From Tetradesmus obliquus (lineage: Eukaryota > Chlorophyta > Chlorophyceae > Sphaeropleales > Scenedesmaceae): DNA of 64,000 bases. The stretch spans positions 3,212,501 to 3,276,500 of the forward strand of contig CP126205.1 of the NCBI GenBank assembly GCA_030272155.1, written 5' to 3'. How positions within the stretch are numbered: the first letter of the stretch is position 1; each line of letters begins with the position of its first letter. Shown one piece after another: positions 11,013 through 23,580 of this stretch. A program made the position numbers and the translations under genes. The notes beneath the pieces are model-generated. The model saw only the letters and a list, made by a program, of their open reading frames with translations. It was not told the origin of the DNA and did no database searches.

Positions 11013-13101
11013 TGGCTGCCGTACAGCTAGCTGTTGCCAGAGCGTGTTGATGTTGTTGTAGTACATGGAGCAGCAGAGCACAGCAGCTCAGCTCTGCCAT
11101 CTATGCCCATGTGCAGCTGCACATTGAAGCTGCGCCCTGCTTAGCTTCATCAGTAGCAGGAACTATGGCATGTCAACGTCTGTATCGCCAACGACGATGT
11201 GTTGCTGACCTTGGCATGTATGTGTTGCCTGCCTGCCTGCCTGCCTGCCTGCGTGCTGTGTCTCGTTGTCTTGCAGCACCCCCATGAGGCCTTTGGCATG
11301 GTGTTCAACTTTGATGGTGTGGTGGCTGACCTGCCCACCATCAAGCGCGAGGCCTGGGTGGCGCTGGCGCAGCAGCTGGAGCTGCCGCTGCAGCAGCAGA
11401 TGCTGCACCACCCAGAGCTGCAGGTGCGTGTGTTTGTCTGGGTGTGTCTTTTTGTCAACGCTAATTGCTGCTTTGGTTGGGACAGACAGTTTCGCTTTTG
11501 ATGCATGCAAGCAGCATGCGCGCTTTGGAGGGAGCGCAGTTATTGGACATTCGGTTTTCATGGCCAGACCCGGAAATACTTTCCGCCAAGCATTTGCGTA
11601 CACCATCAAGACACCAGCCCCTGTGCTGAGGATCAGCTGCTGAGTCTTTGCATCTGTATTTTGCACTTGTGCGCCCGCAGATGATGCCCCCAGAAGTGGC
11701 GGTGGTGCGGCTGCTGCGCTGGGCCAATGACCGCAAGGCAGCTATCGGCTTCGCCATGCAGCATGCGGAGATTGCGGGGCAGCTGCTGCAGCAACACAAC
11801 AGGTGAGATTCGCAGCAGCCACTCGGTCTGCCTGCCTGCAGCTGGTATATCAGCGCGGTCAGCAGCTTGCCCACAGCAGCTGTTCGCAGATGCAGCACAC
11901 ACTGTGCACGCCCCCAAGGACGCCTGCCTAGTTGCGCTTGGACAGCTGCTGTACAAACTGCACATTTCTGGCAATGCACCTCCGCATATTCTCCTGCTGT
12001 GTCTGCACGCAGGCCGCTGGAAGGTGTGCGGGAGTGGCTGGACACCCTCGGCCGCTTCAACGTGCCCTGCGCACTCGTCTCTTCTGTACATCGCGCTCAC
12101 GCTGCCTGCATCTTTCCTTGCGCATGCATGTGCATGCAGGCCGCTGGAAGGTGTGCGCGAGTGGCTGGACACCCTCGGCCGCTTCAACGTGCCCTGCGCA
12201 CTCGTCTCTTCACTCGACAGGCAGACAGTGCAGGCCGCGCTCGCGCGCATGACGCTGCACGACCACTTCCAAGTGATGGTCACTGCAGAAGATGAGCTGG
12301 AGACAATTAGCCAGCGGCTGCTGACTGCCTCAGTGAAGCTCGGGCGGGCGCCAAACATGTGTGTGTTCTTTGACAGCAGCCCTCCAGGCATCACTGCGGC
12401 ACACAACGTGACGTTCAAGGCAGTGGCGGTGCAGGTGCGCTGCAGTGAACTGCAGCTGATGGCTCATGTGGCTGTGCTGGCCTGTGCAGCTTCTTTGTGT
12501 TGCTGGCGCAAGTATAGAAGTATGATCTTGTTGACAGATCTGTAGGCGCATGTGTCCAGGGAGTCCAAGGTGCGTCAGCAGCACAGCAAGTTGTGCACTT
12601 GCAAATTGCCTGTGGTCGCTGCTGCGTGATCTAAAGCCAGCTAGAAGCAATTGTTGCATCGCCAGCTTCTGCAATTGACAAATGTGCTCTTTTGACCTCC
12701 CCCAGGCGTGCCAGCCGGCAATGTATGGCGTCTGTTTCATGTTGTTCACACCATCTGCAGTGCATCTGCAGCCTGCGGGCTTTGCTTCTTCCTGCAAGGT
12801 TGTGTTCATTCGCTCGACCTCCCCCCTAAACATATCAACACGTTTTCTCTCTTGCATCAATTGCAACTTGCAGGGCATCTACCGCCCGCACCAGCTGAAG
12901 GCAGCAGACATCACCTGCAGCAGCCTGCAGGAGCTGAGCGTCATTAACATGCGGCGGCTGTTTGCTAACATGGGCAGCGAGTTCATGGACCTGCAGAAGC
13001 AGGCGGCCAGCCAGCACAACAGCAGCAGCGACGACGACGACAACACCAACAACAGGCGGCGGCGGCGCATCGCAAATGCAATGATGGAGCCGGAGGAGTG
13101 A
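10023..13101 (+). CDS. Chloroplast HAD-family protein, PYRP2-like, probably catalytically altered
   Basis: Six exons: 10023-10277, 10792-10893, 11277-11423, 11681-11802, 12140-12434 and 12874-13101. They join in phase to 382 residues. The N-terminus is basic and hydroxylated, like a plastid transit peptide. The core resembles Arabidopsis At4g11570 (PYRP2, a plastid HAD protein tied to the riboflavin-pathway phosphatase step) in FDGVV near 131, CALVSS, VFFDSSPPGITAAH and QELSVINMRRL. Two canonical HAD residues look lost. The nucleophile position reads Asn130 in VFNFDGVV, and the GKPDPE-type loop carrying the motif III lysine is absent after TAEDELE. The C-terminus is Asp-, Asn- and Arg-rich. 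Exon 5 has one upstream acceptor-edge echo, and the stop has downstream echoes. Family assignment is firm; activity is doubtful. Confidence 0.85.
10920..11012. repeat. CAGCAGCC / CAG repeat in intron 2 of the HAD gene
   Basis: Alternating CCAGCAGCAGCC units grade into pure CAG. The run lies just downstream of the exon 2 donor at 10893, so here CAG, not CTG, is on the transcribed sense. Confidence 0.85.
12004..12105 (+). repeat. Acceptor-edge echo of HAD exon 5 (1 copy)
   Basis: The first ~80 nt of exon 5 (PLEGVREWLDTLGRFNVPCA) with its GCAG acceptor occurs at 12013, exactly 127 bp before the intact exon at 12140. The copy is almost identical, then diverges after the CALVSS codons. Confidence 0.93.
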
Positions 13102-13335
13102 GTCCAGCCAGTGCGTCATGTTTAGCTTGTTAGCGTGCGGCTGGGGAAATACCAGTGGCTGAACCACACTAATCCTTGAGGGCATTGCCAATGCATGATG
13201 GAGCTGGAGGAGTGAGTCCAGCCAGTGCATCATGTTCAGCTGGTCAGCGTGCGGCTGGGTACACCCCAGTGGCTGGACACACCGCCAATCCTTGGGGGCA
13301 TTGCAAATGCAATGATGGAGCTGGAGCAGTGAGAG
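13102..13335 (+). repeat. Stop-edge echoes of HAD last exon (2 copies)
   Basis: The end of the last exon, GCAAATGCAATGATGGAG followed by a TGA, is repeated with its flank (GTCCAGCCAGTGC, GCGTGCGGCTGGG) at about 13185-13216 and 13300-13334. All three copies keep GTGAG across the stop codon (GGAGTGAGT), a string that also matches a 5' splice site. Confidence 0.88.
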
Positions 13336-15756
13336 GCGGTTGATGCGGGGCCGGGGTGCAGCTGCTTCAGTGTTTGGGTGAACCTATGATTGCAGAGCGC
13401 TTTGCATTTGGAGTGCAGTGAGCAGGTACGGTGCCTTGTGTGGCTGTTGGTTGCGTGGCTAGGCACCGCGCATCAGCGCGTGTGGTCCCAATTGGCGCTT
13501 GAGGAGTGGCTTGGCTAGGGACTGTGCCGTGCAGTGCTGTGCTGAGAGGGCTGGGGCGGGATATCCCGTACAACGGCGCGGCTCTCATTCAGCTGCGCCT
13601 CGCAGGCAGGGGTGAGTTGCGAGTGAAGTTCACTGCGTGCGGGCAAATGCAGCCCGCAATGGATTTGGATGTGGGCTAGTGTGCTGGGTTATGTGCGCTG
13701 AGCAGACTACTGGTTGGCTGGCAGGCAGAGAGAGAGCTCTGGTGCTGCAGCAACTGCAGCGAGTGCTTTTCTCGGCGTGTCTAATGCAAATGAAGAAACC
13801 TGGCTTGCTGGCTTGCAGGCAGTCATTCGGCCGGCTGAGCTGCGTAGTTGCTTGAGGGCGGGAATGTGAGCAAGCAGCACAGCTTTGTGTGCTTGGCGCT
13901 GCTAGGGGTTGGTGTGGGGCCTGGTGTGTGTGACCGCATGCATGCGCGGCTAGTGCTTTGTACTTTTTGCACCAACCTTTTGATCAGTTTGTGTGCTGTA
14001 CTACCCATGTTTCAATGTAGCATTACGAGCTTTTCAGCCTTGTTTGAGCCTTGTTTGCATGCGGGTTGGGGACCGCTGTGTTAGGATGTTTTGTGTTCTG
14101 TTCTGTTCGGCAGGGCTGAGGTACTTTGTCGGCCAATGAAGAGCGCAGCTGTAGAAGTGCTTAACCTGCCGTCTTTGTGCTCAAGCGGCTATGTTACTGC
14201 TGCAACTGTTTGTGCTGTCAGGGAGAGCAGCTACTGCTTGGCATTATCAGCTGCTGTTGTGGCTTGTTGGTCGTTCCCAAGCTGTTGATTGGGACAGGTG
14301 CTGCTCGCTCCATCCTGCCAGGGGTTGCTGTGGCTGGGGCCTGCAGCACAGCGAGCAGGTGTACACTTCTTCATTTTCATGTTCTGGCTAAGAGCCCTGG
14401 GCTGCCAGTGGCAGTCCCACTGCACTGCTGCGGCTGCGGGCGTTGTTGTGCTGCTGTAGACGCTTGCATGGTGTACACATGGTTGTGGGCAGCTAGTTTT
14501 CTTTTACGTGCCAAAACACTCAAGTGTACATACACATTTGTGTCCGCAGCGTCTGCCTCAGCCAACAGCTGCCAAGTGCCTGTGCCCCCAGGGGCGACCC
14601 TGTTAACCACAGTGGTTGCTAGCCCAGCATCACACTGGTGCTGCGCAGCTGTGCACTTGAATGCAGCCCGACAGTCTGGCAGCAATGCTGAAGGCCGTTG
14701 AGGCCGCCAGTGCGCTGGAACTTCCAGACTGTTGTGACATGTTGGCAGTCGAGTGATCTGCCATGTCCTATGGCATCAGTCATTGTTTTTGGGCTGGTTG
14801 TGTGGCTGCGAGTGTGCTGCGGTACCACCGCATAGATAGGGGCACCCACATGCATTGATGCAATGTGCCCCTGCATTGCTGCTGCTTGCTGCGCAACATG
14901 TTGTGGCTAAGGGTACAGTCACAATGCGGCTTATCCAGCGTCGGGTCCCGGGATTGGCTGCCAGCTGCAGCCCCACATGGAGGGTGGGGTACATGTGGAC
15001 CTCCAGCAGTGCAGTGGGTGGGCAGGTACCACGTTTTGATTACTGGCGCCCCGTGCTTTCTGTTCCCGATTCTTGCTTAGAGTAATATCTGCTGGGTTAC
15101 TTCAAAGCATCCCCTTTACATACCATGCCCTGCGCGCAGTGCTCTCGGGAGGGCAATCAGCCCGACCTGTTTTGGGCCCTTACAAATGAAGCCGGGCTTG
15201 TCAAGTCGCAAGTGGGAACCTGCCGGACAGCGTCAGTGTTCGGCTATCATATTTTGAGAAAATTTTGGTGCAAGCAGGCACCATGCAAGTCGCACATGTG
15301 GCTGGGCTGAAGTATCACTGGCAGTGACCTCATCAGTGCATGTGCCAGAGACTCTGCTGCGACTCCAAGCTTGTAAAGAAGCTACGCTTTGCAGCTGCTG
15401 CGGCTGGGCTGCCTGAGACTTCGGGTTTACCACCGAGCACCGGTGCGATTTGATAAAGGAACATGTGCCCGACATGCTCCACATATGCCTCCCTGCTTAC
15501 CTATTCATACGCGCATTGTGGATAAACACGAAATTTAGTAATTGTTTGTTCTCTTAGAGGCCAGATCCAGCTCCTCCAGGCTTACGCTCATTCGGAACAT
15601 CCCCGGAAGTAGCCCAAAGCATCAGTGACTGTGTGTTAAAAATTACTGTAGCCAATAGTGAGCTTCTGCAGCTTTACATGCTCTCACGGAGTTGCGAGTG
15701 CCGCACCGAGCTTCACTAGCCAAGCGGGTGCCAGGCCAACGGAGCAGCCGAAAGCC
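13336..15756. other. Intergenic / 3' flank, TG-rich
   Basis: About 2.4 kb between the HAD gene and the bZIP gene with no recognised coding exon, RNA or mobile element. Composition is TG-rich on the + strand. It presumably holds the HAD 3' UTR and the bZIP promoter. Confidence 0.5.
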
Positions 15757-17389
15757 ATGGACCTGCTTATAGACAATTTGTTTGTACAGACAGGGCAGTC
15801 TACAGACTGGGGAGCTGCCCCTGCCTTCGGCGTGAACGACTTGCTTCTGCAAGCGCTCTGCTCCTCTCCTGTCGCGGCAGAACAGAGCCCATCCTGCCCC
15901 AGCTCCAACCAGTCATGTGAATCAGATGTTCCGATGGGCGGCAACGGTGCCAGCACCTTGAGCGTGGAGCAGCAGCTGCAGCAGCTCTTGGAGCCTGGCA
16001 AGGGCAGCTTTGCACCGTTCCCTGGCTACCAGGCCCCTTCGCAGCAGCAAATGCCGCCTTTCACCACATCCAGGCTCGTGGCAGCTCCAGGCATCAGCCC
16101 CTTCTCGCACCTGGGGCCCAACCTGCTGGCTCAACAGCAGCAGCAGGCGGCTTTCGCCAGCAGCTCCCAGCACGCAGCAGCAGCAGCCCTGGCTGTGCCG
16201 CGCAACAGCAGCAACACGGACACACGCAACAACCTGACCCTCACACCAGAGGAGCAGCAGCACCTGCTGGAGCTCCTGCTCGCTCCACAGCACCAGCAGC
16301 ACATGGTGTCGCAGCCATCCGGCATGCAGCCCCAGTCCTGCCTGCAGCCCTACCAGCAGCACAGCTATGAGTCATCGCCTCTGATGCTGCCTCACGAGAT
16401 GCAGCAGCTGCAGCAGGCTCTGCAGCCCAAGCAGGAGCCCAGCCACTTCACCTACCAGCAGCAGCAGCAGCAGCACCAGCAGCCGTACGCCACACCCCAG
16501 CGCAACCAGCACCAGCAGGTGACCACCGCACAGCAGGTGCTGGCAGCAGCAGATGCAGCAGCAGCAGCCACAGCCGCACGCCGTCCTGCAAGCAAGCGCC
16601 AGCCGCCCAAGCAAGCCGGCACCAAGCGGCCGGCAGCCAAGCAGCTGCAGCAGCCGCAGCAGGCAGCCAAGGCAGTGTTTCCTGCAAGCAGCGAGGATGA
16701 TATGGCTGCAGCTGCAGGCCCCAAGAAGCGTGGGAGGCCTCCGCTGAACCCCGGCAAGTACTCCCGTGGCTACCTGGCAATCAAGGCCTACCGGCAGCGC
16801 AAGAAGGGCATGGTGAGTGGCAGGCTGACTATGCTCCTGCAATGCTCCTGCACAGCAGCTACACCACCACACAGCAGAACTACCAGCGCACTTTGTATGT
16901 ACACACACATGTTAGGCTTCAGCTGCAGGCCGTCGTAGCCAGTTATGCCTCTGTGTTATTGCTGCATTACCTATGCAGTGCTCAAGATGCCAGCGCTGGT
17001 GATGCAGCACTGCTTTTCATGCAGGGCCTTGAAAACCTGTACATAACCCTTCCCTTCCTCAACAACAACTCACTCTGCATTGCTGCTGCTGCCGCTTGCC
17101 TCCGTCTCTGTGCTTCCCCGCCCTGCCACTCCCACCGGACAACCATCCATCAACCAACCCACCCACCCACAACAAAACCCACTCCGCATCCAATCCAACC
17201 GTCAACCAATCAGGTGGAAGGCATGGAAGCAGACATTGCAGCCATGCAGGAGCAGGTGATGCAGCTAGAGGCAGAGCACGCAGCACTGCAGCTGAAGCAC
17301 CACGTCCTGCAAGCAGCCATTGCATCCAGCGATGAAGTGCTCAGCCAGATGGCATCCCTCCAGCTCCACACACCCACAGCCGTCACCAG

Positions 17390-17421
<32 letters not shown>

Positions 17422-18263
17422 CCGGCAGCCTCGGCGCATCACGCGAGGCTGCTGCTGCCGCTCTCGACAGCGCCCTGGCAGCAGTGCAGGGTGCCAGCAG
17501 CGCCGCCGCACACCCTGGGGACGCCAACTGGGCAGCAGTGCTGGCTCGTGTCGAGTATGAGCTGCAGCGCGGCGCCACACTGTCTCAGCAGCAAGCCCAG
17601 CAGCGCAGCCACACCGCCGCCATCGCTGCTGCTGGCCGCTACAAGGCCTACGTCTCTGGCACTGCCGAGCACCTCGCGCAGGGCCTGCTGCCATCCAACG
17701 CAGCGCAGCAGCAGCAGCGCAGCGCCTCGCCGGCCTCCCCAGCAGCCAACAGCAGCAGCTCTGGCTTTGCTGCGTTCCCTCTGGCCATCGGGGACCTGCT
17801 GCAGCTGGCGCAGCTGCAGCACGGCCTGCAGGAACCTGCTGGCGGCCCTTCCTGCAGCCACTCAGTGCTGCTCAACCTTGAGAATGGTGCTTCAGTCGAG
17901 GTGGGCAGGGACTTCTGGGAAAATGTGGCGCAGCAGGTGCCAGCGCCGGCCTCACCCCAGCAGCAGCAGCAGCTGGAGGCGCTCATGGAGGTGTACAGCG
18001 CGGCGCTGGGCCGCCTGGCGCAGGACCGGCAGCAGCTGGCTGACACGCTGGCGGCTGGCTCTGCAGGATCCGGGATTGAGGGCGGCGCAGGGCTCGCTGC
18101 TGCCGCTGAGGCGTATGCTGCGCGCGCGTGCGCGATGACGCTGAGTTACGAGTGGGCACTGCAGGGCCTGCTGAGCAATGAGCAGGTGGCCAAGATGTGC
18201 ATGGCGTGCTGGCCCTACCTGCCTGTGGTGGGCGCTGTGGTCAGCAGCATGCTGGGGCAGTAG
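15757..18263 (+). CDS. bZIP transcription factor with non-canonical basic region
   Basis: Two exons, 15757-16812 and 17214-18263, join in phase to 701 residues. ATG 15757 (MDLLIDNLF) is the chosen start. Residues 1-320 are Gln/Pro/Ser-rich, activation-domain-like. An AT-hook-like RGRP core lies at 325-328. The basic region GYLAIKAYRQRKKG follows, with the invariant Arg at 346, but the position eight residues earlier, Asn in canonical bZIPs, is Gly338. The zipper has Met, Met, Leu, Leu, Leu at heptad d positions (M-EADIAA-M-QEQVMQ-L-EAEHAA-L-QLKHHV-L). The intron falls between basic region and zipper. The C-terminal half is Ala/Gln-rich with a hydrophobic end. Likely a nuclear DNA-binding dimer; targets unknown. 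Confidence 0.85.
16813..17213 (+). other. bZIP intron separating basic region from zipper
   Basis: GTGAGT donor and CAATCAG acceptor, 401 nt, phase 0. It ends in a C/A-rich tract (CAACCAACCCACCCACCC) instead of the CTG tract seen in many neighbours. Retention would give the basic region without a zipper. Confidence 0.85.
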
Positions 18264-18440
18264 GTGTTTGTGTGACCTGCTTGGCAGATTGTGTGAACTG
18301 CTTGCACCTGCCTGTAGCTGGTGCTATGTCTGGTCAGCAGCATGCTGGGACAGCAGGTGATTGGGAATTGTGTGACTTGATGGAATCTGCCTGTAGCTGG
18401 TGCTACGTCTGGTGAGCAGCATGCTGGGCAGTAGGACAAG
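18264..18440 (+). repeat. Stop-edge echoes of bZIP last exon (2 copies)
   Basis: The exon end GGTCAGCAGCATGCTGGG and its CCTGTAGCTGGTGCTA flank are repeated at about 18307-18357 and 18392-18433, downstream of the TAG at 18261-18263. The copies end in CAGCAGGTGATT and CAGTAGGACAAG. Confidence 0.85.
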
Positions 18441-21400
18441 CGTGCTACTGTGTGTCCCAGTGTGCGAGGCGGGTTTTCACGCTGGGTTCTGGGTTGGAGG
18501 CACAGGTTCTGGGTTGGACTGGCTGGCGTGACTGGTTTGAAGTTGCAAGCTTGCGGGGTTTTTACTTGGTTGGTTGACGCGTTGAAGCGCTGCGCAGCAG
18601 TGCTGTGCTGCATACTGCGCAGTGGTGGGTGTGACCAGGTGCACAAATCAGGGTAAGGCAAGTGGCGGATGACCACGCATGTAGGGATGGGTGAGAGGGC
18701 AAGCGGGCAAGGGTTGCGGGGTGTGCCGCTGTGTCCTGCAATCATGGTGCAGAGCTGTGCTGCACCTTTCTGCGGCTTTCTGCATCTGCAGTTGTTGCTT
18801 GGTGTGTGTGTATGATTTGGGGTGGGCGGGCGCGTCTGCGGTGTGTACAGTCATGATGCGACGTGCACACAGTTACATCACTGGGGTTTACATATAACGA
18901 GACAGGTTCCCGGCTGGGGTTTGGCTTGCTGTGTTGTTACCAGCAGACAGTGGGCTGGAGGTGGTCGGACTACTGCATGGCGCCGCATGCGCCGTTACTT
19001 GTGTGCTTGCCTGGTGAAGCGTGCGTTACAACTGCTTACCCACCGCGCGCTGTAGGAGCATACACAACATGCTGTGTTGAGCACTGGTGCATGCGGGCTT
19101 GGATGATGCGGGTCTGTGCGGCTGCTGCTGCAGTGCCCGCAGCTGAGGGGCACAGTGCTGAAAGTGTCTTGAGAAGTGATGGGGTTGCAGGACTGCCAAA
19201 AGCTACGTATGCATTAGTGTGTTACTTACTCTTAGTGTGTCTTTACTGTGCGTGAGCTGTAGCCTTGCTGCAGTGTGTTTCGGTGCGGCAGCGTGTGTGC
19301 TTGCATAATCAGCGGAGTTCTGCAGTCAGCCACACACAAGCGACCTGCTTTGCGCCAATCACTGTCATTGCCTGTGGTGCGTCCTGTATCAGCCTGCTAG
19401 GCTGTGCAGTTTGCAGCAAAATGAGGAGGCGCACAACCCCCATATATCAGTTTACCCATATCTACATGCCTGGGTACAAGGGTGGCTGAGCACACATTGC
19501 ACCAACATATGTATACACATACAGTTCGGGCTGCATGCGTGTGCCTCATGCATTACTGTAGGCCTTCATCTTGCGGCTGCAGCAGTAGCATTCCGCATAT
19601 GTGTCTTATCTTATGTGAATGTCCTCACTTTGCTCTTGCTGTCCTTGCGACGGCAGGCAGTGGGGCACCTCTAGGTTTTCTACTCGTTGCTACCCATAGA
19701 TCCTGCCTGTTATAAAGCAGTGGCAGGTGTTGTGTTGCGGTTCTTGCTTTTGCACCGTCGTACGGCTTCTGGTAACGGCGTGTTTGGCCCGGCATGAGAG
19801 CTGATGCGTTGTTCAGGATGCCTTGCAGGCGTCTACAACGACCCTGCTGATGTTGAGCTTGTCTTGTACATGTACCTTGTCTTATCATGCCTTGGCTGCT
19901 CTGCAATTGTGGCGTGCGAGCAAGCTGCTGCGCCTGCAGCTGCCACAGCTTGTGTCAGGCAGCGGTGCGATGGTTGACGCTGTTGTTGCTAGCACTGGAA
20001 GGGCTGTCTTCTGAAAGAGCGCCTGCCTCAGTGTGTGCATGGGTTCTCTTACAATGTCGGCACAGTCTGCTACTAGTGTACCCGGCTCTGCAGCCTCTTA
20101 ATCCTGCGCAGCATCATTGCGTGCCGTGTGGAGTTCTGTGCAGCTTTGGCCGTCTGGCCCATCTTGCGGCAGCCCTGTTCACCGGGTAATGCCCGTGTCG
20201 CTGTTGTGGTGCAATGGCTGCTGATTCTTTACCACGCACTTGCATATCAGGCATGACTGCCGGCTCCTGCAATGCGCCACTCAGGCTGATCTCACCCTGG
20301 TGGGTGCTGCGCTGCTGTCCCTTTGCTTCTGGCAGTCGCGGTGCCTGGTTACAGATGTTTCAGCAACTAGAACATTGGACATGTTTGCAAGCAGCTGGTG
20401 CGCAGCTGTCGTGCGCCCTGCCAGATCCGTTGTTGTTGAGCCATTTCTCTGCCTTTTCAGTTCTTTTCTGCTGCTATTGTTTGAGTACTTATATGCTGCT
20501 GAGGAGCATCCCTGCCTGTTGTTACCAGCAGGGCTTGAGCTATTCTTGTGATTGCAGCTAGCAGCTCTTGGCTGCCAGCTCAGGCGCTGCTGCTGCTGTT
20601 TCAGATCGCACGTGTTGTATGCAGCGGCGCTAGCAGTTCTTCATCTGCCTGTTGAGGACAGCACTTGTTTGCAGTGTGTGGCAGCAGGCAGCGAATGCGC
20701 TGCTGCACGTCGGTATATCCACTACTGTGCACTGATGACTATGTGACAGTTTGCTGCATGTATGTTGTGTCGGGTTTGTGTCGTTTGCTGCACATGGCTT
20801 GGCCCCTGAAAGCAGGGCTTCTGCCGATGCTTCGGCTTGTCTTACTGCGCTGCAGGTTGTGTGCCTGTGGATGACAACCAGGCAACTGCTGGGCATGTGG
20901 TGATGCATGTCAAGTGCTGCGATGAATGGCTGAGGCCGCGCATCGCCTCAGCCCGGCAGGTTTGGTCGATGGTTGTGGTTGCAGATTTGACGAGCATACA
21001 GGTGCATGTTCTTCTCTCTCCTTTGGTGTGCTAGGAACTTTGCACGCAGGGCTGGTGCTTGGAGTGGCTGGTTCGGATGCCTGCGGACCGGTGCATCCGC
21101 CGCAGGTGGCTTGGTTGCAGTGACCATGGATGGTGATGATGTGGTGGCGGTGTGAGGTGTCGGCGCCTCGGATTCTTACTGGGAGCGGCTGTCGCGTGAT
21201 GCTGCATGTATTCCTTGCTGCATTATATATAACCGGGCCATGCAATTCCTTTCGGTGGCCGATGCCCTGGGTTGCGTGGTGAGGCGAGCTTTCGTCACTG
21301 CTTGGCGAATGTGGCTGCCGAGGGACGTGCACGCGGTGTTGCTGCAAACAACAAACTTACCCGCGACGCTGGTTTGATCGATCTGTTTGGGTGCGTGCAT

Positions 21401-22810
21401 GGGTGTACACCCACATGTGTTTTTGTATAGCTGCCGCATGCAGTTGAGCAGGGCACTGCTGCTCAGTCTTGGGCAGGTGGACCGCACACGCCTTTGGTAG
21501 GGTGCGCTGTGAGCAGCAGCAGCCAGCTGGTGCTCCTGCGGCAGCCACTGACGTGGGTGTGGATGTATGCGACTGTTACGTCCGGGGTTTTTGAGTACTC
21601 GTTGAACAGCGGAGCAATGCTTTAGCGCAACCACCATGCCACCATCATCGCTCCTGTGCAGTGCATCCTGAGGTCCTGCCACAACAGACCGCAGGCTTGC
21701 TGCTGCACAGCCATGTGTTATGTTACCGGGTACATGCCGTGAGTGCACATGATCTTGTGTGTCACAGCCCAGCCACCTATGTGTGTGGTTTCCGGTTTAG
21801 CGGCTTGTGTTGTCTGGCAGTCTGGCGGCTTGTGTCTTCTATCTCCGGTACCTGCGGTCATGTACGTGACCCCAAGCAGCAGCAAGATTTGAAGCTGGCT
21901 CTGCTAATGCTGTTCGTGCTTCCAAGGGAGGCAGCAGCTTACAAGGTGCCACACTTGCATGATGCTGTTGTTTCTGCATCCTTTCTTTCATGGTGGCGTG
22001 CCCGGGGGTAGCGTGGCCACATGTCAATCTGTCGTGCACATGTTTATGACTGCATGCATGGGAGCCGCGAGCTGCAGCAAGCAGATCACAGCATGCGCAC
22101 AAAGTACATGGATGCGTGCGCACGCTTCTGGACGGTTGCTGGCCTGCTGTTGGTGCGGTGGTGTGAAAAGCGACTGATGCTGCATGAACGGCAGTGGTGT
22201 GCACTCTGTTGTCGGGCATGCAGGCCGTGTGCTGTCTGTGTGTGATCCGCCTTGGGGAGTTCCGTGGGTCCAATAATACTGCCACGCAGTCACGTTACTT
22301 AAAAAGCTGGGCGCTCGTGTCTGGAATGGCCGAGCAACAACCACAATTGCCGCCTGGCCATACCATCCCTGCAACAGCTGGTGTTGCTTGGCCCTGGTCT
22401 GTCTGTCAATTCAGCAGGGCTCTCTAAAAAGGGGTGCTTGAAGAGGCGTCTCTTTTACCATTTCATTCGGAGCCAATCAACTGGCCCGACCTTCAGCACT
22501 ATGTGGCGCCTTACTTTGCTTACAGCGTCGAGAGATTCAGTGTTGGCTTGTCTACGCAGCAGTCACTGCCTCAACTGCAGTGCGGCTGCTGTTGATCATT
22601 GGTTGCATTTTTTGGCCCCGGGCGACATTCTACTGTACATGCTAACTGGTAACAAGACAACTCACATCTGAGATCGTCGGTTACGCTCACTAACTGTCAT
22701 CACATCATCAATAAGCCGTGGCACTTACTTCACTGTCTAGGCCCATAAATGACAGAGAGCTTACATTGCTGTGTGGCAGCACAACTACGATCTCCTCAGC
22801 TACCGTGAAG
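18441..22810. other. 4.4 kb stretch without a recognised gene
   Basis: TG-rich on the + strand, with many short open frames but no recognisable domain, RNA gene, transposon end or microsatellite longer than a few units. It presumably contains the 3' UTRs of the convergent bZIP and glycosyltransferase genes. A lineage-specific or non-coding transcript cannot be excluded. Confidence 0.5.
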
Positions 22811-23306
22811 TCACGCGGACCATCGGGTGCCCTGATAAAATGGCTCCAGATCCGGCTCACTCTCTGCTGGATCTTCCTGCAAGCTGAGCTGCAGTGCCTC
22901 TACCACCTGCCGGCAATCAACCACCACATCACTTTCGTAAGCGCTCAAGCTCTTCATCGGAAGCACCCAGTGCTGCAGCTGCCGCAGATGCGAAATCTCC
23001 CAAAACAAGTTCGGACTCGGCACGTGATCGTTGTCAACCTGCTGCTGCCGGTCGGCCGGAACCTCGGACACTGGCCAGATCTCCAGCACTGCCGTAGGGC
23101 TCGAGGCATAAAACAGGTTGTAAAACGCTCCGCCGTGTGGACCGATCACAGCACGGACTTGGCTGCTCCAGAAACGCATGGCTGCTGTGTGGCTGGGGAA
23201 GCCAGAGGCGTTGAATTCCTGTGTGAATTCACCACGGCCCCGGCTGTCCAGCAGCTGCTGGATCTGGGGCTTACAGTCCTGGTAGTTGAGCCACCTGTAA
23301 ACCACA

Positions 23307-23352
<46 letters not shown>

Positions 23353-23545
23353 CACGCTTGGCTTGCGCAGGCAATGTCACTAAGCCAAACACTATGGCAG
23401 CATAGCACAGCTCCAAGAGCTCCATGCAAGCTGCCGCTGATGGCTGTGCGCAAACCAGCATAACAGTGAGCTAGAGGAACCTCTACTGCTGGAGCAGCTG
23501 CAGCCGTCGCCACAGCTCTTTGTAAACTAACACATGCCCCCGCAA

Positions 23546-23580
<35 letters not shown>

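Noticed and set aside
18441-22810. Hidden gene in the 4.4 kb gap
   Set aside because: Many open frames of 60-190 codons exist on both strands but none shows a domain, a coherent exon chain or distinct codon use. I cannot support one.
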